Assembly: GCA_001574975.1 (NCBI GenBank)
Contig: KQ965738.1
Location: 263,133 to 327,132, forward strand
Length of the DNA stretch: 64,000 nt
Source of the DNA: Gonapodya prolifera JEL478
Taxonomy: Eukaryota; Monoblepharomycota; Monoblepharidomycetes; Monoblepharidales; Gonapodyaceae
Direction: 5' to 3'
How positions within the stretch are numbered: position 1 is the stretch's first letter; each line of letters opens with the position of its first letter. The position numbers and the translations under genes are program-made. This document shows, piece after piece, positions 59,551 to 64,000 of this stretch. The notes below the pieces were generated by a model that was not told the origin of the DNA, ran no database searches, and was given only the letters and a program-made list of their open reading frames with translations.

Positions 59551-61664
59551 TCACAACGTAAACGACTCCACTTCAATTTCAAAACGAGCTCTCCCGTCAG
59601 TTTCCACAACCTTGGCATCCGCCACGGCGTCTAAGGCAAGCTGCTCAGGCCCACACACAAACATACCAACGCTGGTTCCTTTCACTCCTTCCCCAACAGC
59701 GCACCGGTCCACAACCTTGTACAGCAGATTTCTCACGCCGGGACGGTGCCTGCTAACCAGGGGCGCCACGGGGTCCGGTGCAGCAGAAGGAATGGAGGCT
59801 CTATCGGCGCCTGCTCGTGAAGTGTCGAAAATGTGCACGTGGACGGGAGACTCGGCACCGAGCCATGGTTGGATGAGCGACATTTCCTCAGATTTCTCCG
59901 CCCGCACGGACCAGAAGAGGTATATCTGCGCACGGTGAGCAAGCACCGTGGCCCGGTCGGTCTCCTTGGTAACCAGTGCGGCGACTTTTGCCTCCGTCTC
60001 GTGCTCGTCCGGAGAAGTGGATCGCGAGGGGGAGTCCAGGATTCCGCGAATGGCGAAAATGGCGGGGGCGACACCGCTTCCACCGACAATAAACACGTAT
60101 GCGTCGTGCGGCTTGGAGAGAACTCCGAGCGGGACGCCGAACGGTCCTTGCATCGCCACTGGCAAATGGCGAACGGGAGATAACATTCAGACTCGTAGAT
60201 CGACGGGTGAGAACACCTTCAACGTACCTTGTATACTCTCCGCATTCTGCTCTTTGGTCAGCGCAATCACCCTCTCCGTCCAATTCTCGTAGCCATACTG
60301 TGACCGGGCTGGGGCGACGAGGAACTGCATTTCCTCCGCGCTAGCACCGGAAAGACTCCACGGATGGGCTTCCCTCCCGCCCCACCAACCGCCGACGGGT
60401 AGCTTGACGCGCATGAATTGGCCTGGAAGAATGGGAATGGGTCGGGCTAACCGCACGTTGATGACGAGGAGTCCGCATGCTTCGTGGGTGACAGAGGCAA
60501 CAGAGTGTTGGCGGAAGTTTTGGATGATACGGAGGATGACGTCGATGGTGTAGAGGAGAATCCCTGGTGGTGGGTGTTAACCCATGGTTACGCATGGTTA
60601 GTGGGCGTTGCAGCGTGCAGACTCCAAATCATCTCACCAGGCAGAGCGAAGTAAATCGACATTGACGCATGCAAATAACTGACTAGTGTGCCAAAAATGC
60701 CAAAAAAGTGCAACGCGTAAAATGTGTTGTACAAGTTCCTTCTGAACCACGGAAGCGAGGTGATTGCCAGGATAAGGAATGCCCCCATAGCGATCCAGCC
60801 CGTCACATAGAGATAGTTTAGCACTCCCCACGATCCATCATAGAAGGTTGAAAAGACCTCCGCCATTGGCGTCGTGTAGAGTGCGATAGAGAGCAGAGAA
60901 ACGAGGGTGTGGTAGATAAAAATCCAAAACGATACCCAGCCGAGCCACCTGTGCATGCGCAAAGTGAGAGTGTAGTCCAATCCGAGCGCGCTACCAAGGG
61001 GGGAGCTTTTCGAAACTGGAAGCAGGACGAGTCCCAGAATGAAAGCCGATATGTCGCCGGATGAGTGTACGAGTGCGCCAATGAAAAGGTCACCCCACGA
61101 GATGGGGATGTTTTCACCCTCGTAGTACTCAATGTGACTGATCCAAGATGCCCTCTGTACAAAGTGCAGGGGTTCTCAATCTCTCCCATCTCGATCATCA
61201 TCATTCAAACTACTCACGGAACAAATCCCGTTGATGGCAAGTAGCACGAGAAACATCGCAACGAAAAACCAGATGAGCTCTCCCACATTTACTGTGGTGG
61301 ATCGGAACGGCATCTCCGCGAAGAACTTGCTGAAGCGGCCACTTCTTCGACACGCCAGAACTGCAAGAATGGATCCGCCGATGAAGGCGTAGAATATGGC
61401 CAAGCTTTGGCGCATGGGGACGTAGTACACATCGTATGCTTCGTTGCAGAAGTCTGAGAAGCATCGTTCGGGATGCCCCTGCAACACTGTGTTGGCATGC
61501 GGAGTATTGAAGGTGTCGACATGCGGAGTGTTGAAGGTGTTGTTGAAGGTGTTTGATCAAAACCTCGAACGGATGAACCACGCACAGTGAATGTAAGCCC
61601 AAGACGCTGGGAATATGAGGACCGAGAGGGCGATTAGGACGACGGAGATTGGGTCTGACGCCAT
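59551..61664 (-). CDS. Ferric reductase / NOX-type transmembrane oxidoreductase
   Basis: Membrane flavocytochrome moving electrons from NADPH across the membrane to ferric or cupric chelates, or oxygen. The start at 61664 gives MASDPISVVLIALSVLIFPA, a first hydrophobic helix. A Cys-containing luminal loop (GHPERCFSDFCNEAYDVYY) follows. Membrane helices bear the haem histidines in MHRWLGWVSFWIFIYH and ALHFFGIFGTLVSYLHA. The cytosolic part has the FAD site AHPWSLSGAS, the MQGPFGVPLGVL block, the NADPH loop IVGGSGVAPAIFAIRGIL, and the terminal CGPEQLALDAVA. It ends VESFTL at 59551. Intron 1 (61479-61563) contains a short tandem repeat. The substrate (iron, copper or oxygen) cannot be decided from sequence; the FRE group is favoured by HPWSLS and length. 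Confidence 0.85.
61497..61558 (-). repeat. Short tandem repeat inside the ferric reductase intron 1
   Basis: The unit ATGCGGAGTATTGAAGGTGT (plus strand) recurs once with one change, followed by extra copies of TTGAAGGTGT. It fills most of the 85-nt intron 61479-61563 and does not alter the splice sites. Confidence 0.7.
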
Positions 61665-62139
61665 CACAAGTGTTAGTTTACGATTCGGGGTGAATGCAAA
61701 TCTTCTAAAAGACCATCGGAGTACCTACGGACGCCGCAGCGTTAAAACTGAACATTCCGCTCGCGAATTCCTCGAATGACGGCTTCGGGGGGATCTTTTC
61801 TGTGGCCTTTCGGGAGGATGCCGGATTTCATCCAATCAGCTTTGGACCACGGGCTCACGAAGCGGAAATTCATTGGTCATCCACTATGTTGATTCCCCGA
61901 CCGCAAAGTAATCTTGAAAAAATATTGAATGCTCTATTGTTCAGAAACCAACTCCAGTGGGCGTTGGGTATTCAAAACGACGCACTTCTCTACAAAATCG
62001 CCTGCAAAGACCTCTTTCAAAACACAACTCATTCTAGCAGACCAAAGACAAAACATAGGAGCACAGAAGAAGAGCAAAAGTCCATATGAGCCATAAAGAT
62101 CGTCATCCAAAAGCTTCCGTGATGCTAGTTCCAACCATA
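61665..62139. promoter_or_regulatory. Upstream region of the ferric reductase gene
   Basis: About 475 bp between the ferric reductase start and the EHD stop. A 95-codon plus-strand frame (61802-62089) has no motif. It holds the reductase promoter; no specific iron-response motif was recognised. Confidence 0.35.
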
Positions 62140-64000
62140 TCACAACTTCGAACTGCTTTCGTCCCTTGCCCTCCTCTCATGCTCCGTTCCCCGTTTCTCA
62201 TCAGTCAGTCCCATCATCTTTGGCAAATCAGATGCCAGAAGCTCCTCAACATTTTTAACCATTTTGCTGTCGACCCTAATTCTTCCCCAATCGACAGCTT
62301 CGAGTCCCTTACGAAGTTCTTCCACCGGCGGCAAGTCGCCTTCAGGGATGCCGTGCGAGCGCCGGATAGAAACCAGGTGGTGTGGCAGGTCCGCGATCAA
62401 AGCTGCCCTGGACGCCCTCGAAGCGAACAGAGGTAAGCGGGATTGAAGGTGGTTGAGGAGGACAGCGTGTGCCTGGACATGCGGGTACCGAAAGAGGATC
62501 ATTCAGACAAAATGAAGCCAACCTCGCGCACGCAGAGAGAAATCTTACCCTGGCAGTCCGCGCTCGTCGCGCCATCTCGTTCACTTTGCGCACGAGCGAG
62601 TTGGCCGGGAGGTCCGCAAGGTCTCGCATGAATGTAACGTGGTCGCGGCGCAAGAGATCCGCCATGTCATGGATCTGCGACGAACAGATTCATCAAATGC
62701 GTACGGTAACTGTGCACATATGAAGAACCGCTTCGCATTGACTAACTCACCCTATAACCCTTCTCCCAGAAACTCCCAACGTATACCCTGACCACCTCGG
62801 GCGTTTTAAACACCCTCGCTAAGCTCCACATTAGTGCGCCGTAACACCTTCACAGAATCACAACGCTGTTATCAGTCCACGACACACATGCGCAGTTTCA
62901 TAATCCCAAACGCACCTCATCAACTCCGCCCCACCCACTCCATCCGCCTTGTTCAGCACCACGCGCACCTTGCCCGCATCTCCCTGCCCAACCACCTCCC
63001 CCACCTGGCTCCCGACATCCAGCCTGGCCGGGTCCACCACAAGTACGACCAAGTCAGCCCGGTCGGCGAACCAGCGTGCCGCGCGGGGGAAGTCGTATGT
63101 GCGCGGGGTCGGGGAGGAGAGCAGGCCTGGAGTGTCGATGAGAGTGAGGTGGGAGAGCGTCGGGTGGGGAAGGTGGGAGACTTTGAAGCGGCTGGGGGCA
63201 AGTCGGGTTGATTGAAGACTCCAAGTCACCGCATCTTCGATCGGCGAACACACCTCAAGAATCCTCCTCCAAGTCGCGCGAGTCCGCCAAAGGGTAAATC
63301 GGGTGAGACGCAAGCGGCGTCACCCGGGATGATTCTCGGTGTGGGCCCATGCATGACGGCGACAAAGGAGTCGGTCTAGAGTATACGCAAAAGTAGGGCG
63401 GTGGACGGCATGGGCGAACACTTCAGCAAGCTGTAAACAAAGAACAACGGTTTGCGCATACGTACGGTGGGTTCGGGGCCAATGAAGGAGCCCGGGTATT
63501 CACGTCCGAGAAGGTGCTTGATCTGGTTATCGGGAAGTCGCAATACAATTAGCGAGTGCATGGTAAGGGAACCCCAACCAGATGACAAGTCGGAACACAT
63601 GCTCGAACAGGAAGACTAATCGTTATCGCACGATTGAAAAGCCTTTGACAGACGCTGCAAACCACCAATAAGGGGACCCCAGCTCATACAGCAACACTCA
63701 CAAAGGTGGTCTTCCCAACCGAATACTGCCCAACAACCAGAACCATCGGCACGGCTCTCACGTCCGCTTCAGTCCAAGCCGCCGGGTCTGGCCACCTCGA
63801 GAAGTCCTGGGGGTCTCCGAGGCCCGCCTTTGGGCCAGGCGGAAGGTCGAAGCCGTCCTCTGTTGGTGCAAGCGGGGCCAGGGCTGTCTCCAGGGGCTTG
63901 AGCTTGCGCGAGTGGAGGAGCGCCAAACGGGAGAGGAGCTCCGCGCGGTGAATCGAGGAGTCTGCAGTGGGGAGCGCGAGAGGCAGCGCGGGTGCTTGCT
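62140..64000 (-). CDS. EHD-family dynamin-like ATPase (N-terminus beyond right edge)
   Basis: Membrane-remodelling ATPase of endocytic recycling. The right edge cuts the 5' end; the visible part starts within ELLSRLALLHSRKLKPLETA. P-loop MVLVVGQYSVGKTTF lies near 63690-63735. Then KHLLGREYPGSFIGPEPT, DSFVAVMHGPTPRIIPGDAA, LTLIDTPGLLSSPTPRTYDF (switch II), AARWFADRADLVVLVVDPAR, VRVVLNKADGVGGAELMR (NKxD), VYGALMWSLARVFKTPEVVR and VYVGSFWEKGYR follow in family order, joined across introns. The helical C-terminus (DLADLPANSLVRKVNEMARR; AALIADLPHHLVSIRRSHGI) ends ERRARDESSSKL at 62140 with no C-terminal EH domain, so any EH domain must be N-terminal and outside the window. Confidence 0.9.

Noticed and set aside
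61802-62089. 95-codon plus-strand frame between the ferric reductase and EHD genes
   Set aside because: No motif, and it lies in the reductase upstream region and the EHD 3' region.
1-64000. Secondary-metabolite or defence gene cluster, transposons, tRNAs or CRISPR
   Set aside because: No backbone synthase, transposase, reverse transcriptase, inverted terminal repeats, tRNA T-loop context or spaced repeats were seen.

Overview
The window is from a fungal nuclear genome. Nearly every gene is interrupted by GT-AG introns of roughly 45-220 nt, and the gene families are fungal: an STR2-type cystathionine gamma-synthase, a DUF6314 protein, an AA9 lytic polysaccharide monooxygenase, a ferric-reductase-type oxidoreductase, an HMT1-like ABC transporter and Cox19. 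Genes are dense, lie on both strands, and are separated by 50-800 bp. I saw no transposon, rRNA, tRNA or CRISPR. The lineage cannot be fixed from sequence alone; an early-diverging (zoosporic or related) fungus is a guess.

Layout, left to right. 1-1032 (-): 5' part of a CYP86/CYP52-like P450. 1642-6732 (+): Munc13/Ync13-like MHD-C2 protein. 7106-10885 (+): polytopic membrane protein ending in a class 3 lipase domain. 11042-16924 (-): complete xanthine dehydrogenase, divergent from 17030-19349 (+), cystathionine gamma-synthase, with about 105 bp between start codons. 19662-21827 (+): tandem WW-domain acidic coiled-coil protein. 21929-23749 (-): SR-type cyclophilin. 24270-24712 (-): 74-residue coiled-coil protein. 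25510-25912 (+): weak orphan gene. 26113-26618 (-): COX19. 26885-30733 (+): HMT1/ABCB6-like transporter, tail to tail with 30788-35705 (-), splicing factor RSE1/SF3B3. 35976-37260 (-): unknown Arg/Pro-rich protein, divergent from 37696-38220 (+), DUF6314. 38466-40749 (+): F-box-like protein. 40902-50822 (+): very large membrane-anchored family 4 glycosyltransferase. 51111-51948 (-): LTO1. 52212-54765 (-): AA9 LPMO with two C-terminal modules. 55508-56957 (-): a decayed AA9 paralogue. 57133-57726 (-): unresolved small gene. 57818-59442 (+): tandem DJ-1/PfpI protein. 59551-61664 (-): ferric reductase/NOX-type oxidoreductase. 62140-64000 (-): EHD ATPase cut by the right edge.

Most genes are ordinary housekeeping functions (purine catabolism, sulfur amino acids, splicing, mitochondrial copper, iron-sulfur maturation, membrane traffic) and do not form an obvious pathway cluster. 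The unusual material lies at 40.9-59.4 kb: the giant glycosyltransferase with a possible 19-nt intron, the duplicated and partly decayed AA9 locus with a repeated accessory module that I cannot assign to a family, and the fused double DJ-1/PfpI protein. Exon boundaries were chosen by hand from GT/AG sites, reading phase and family motifs; they are predictions.
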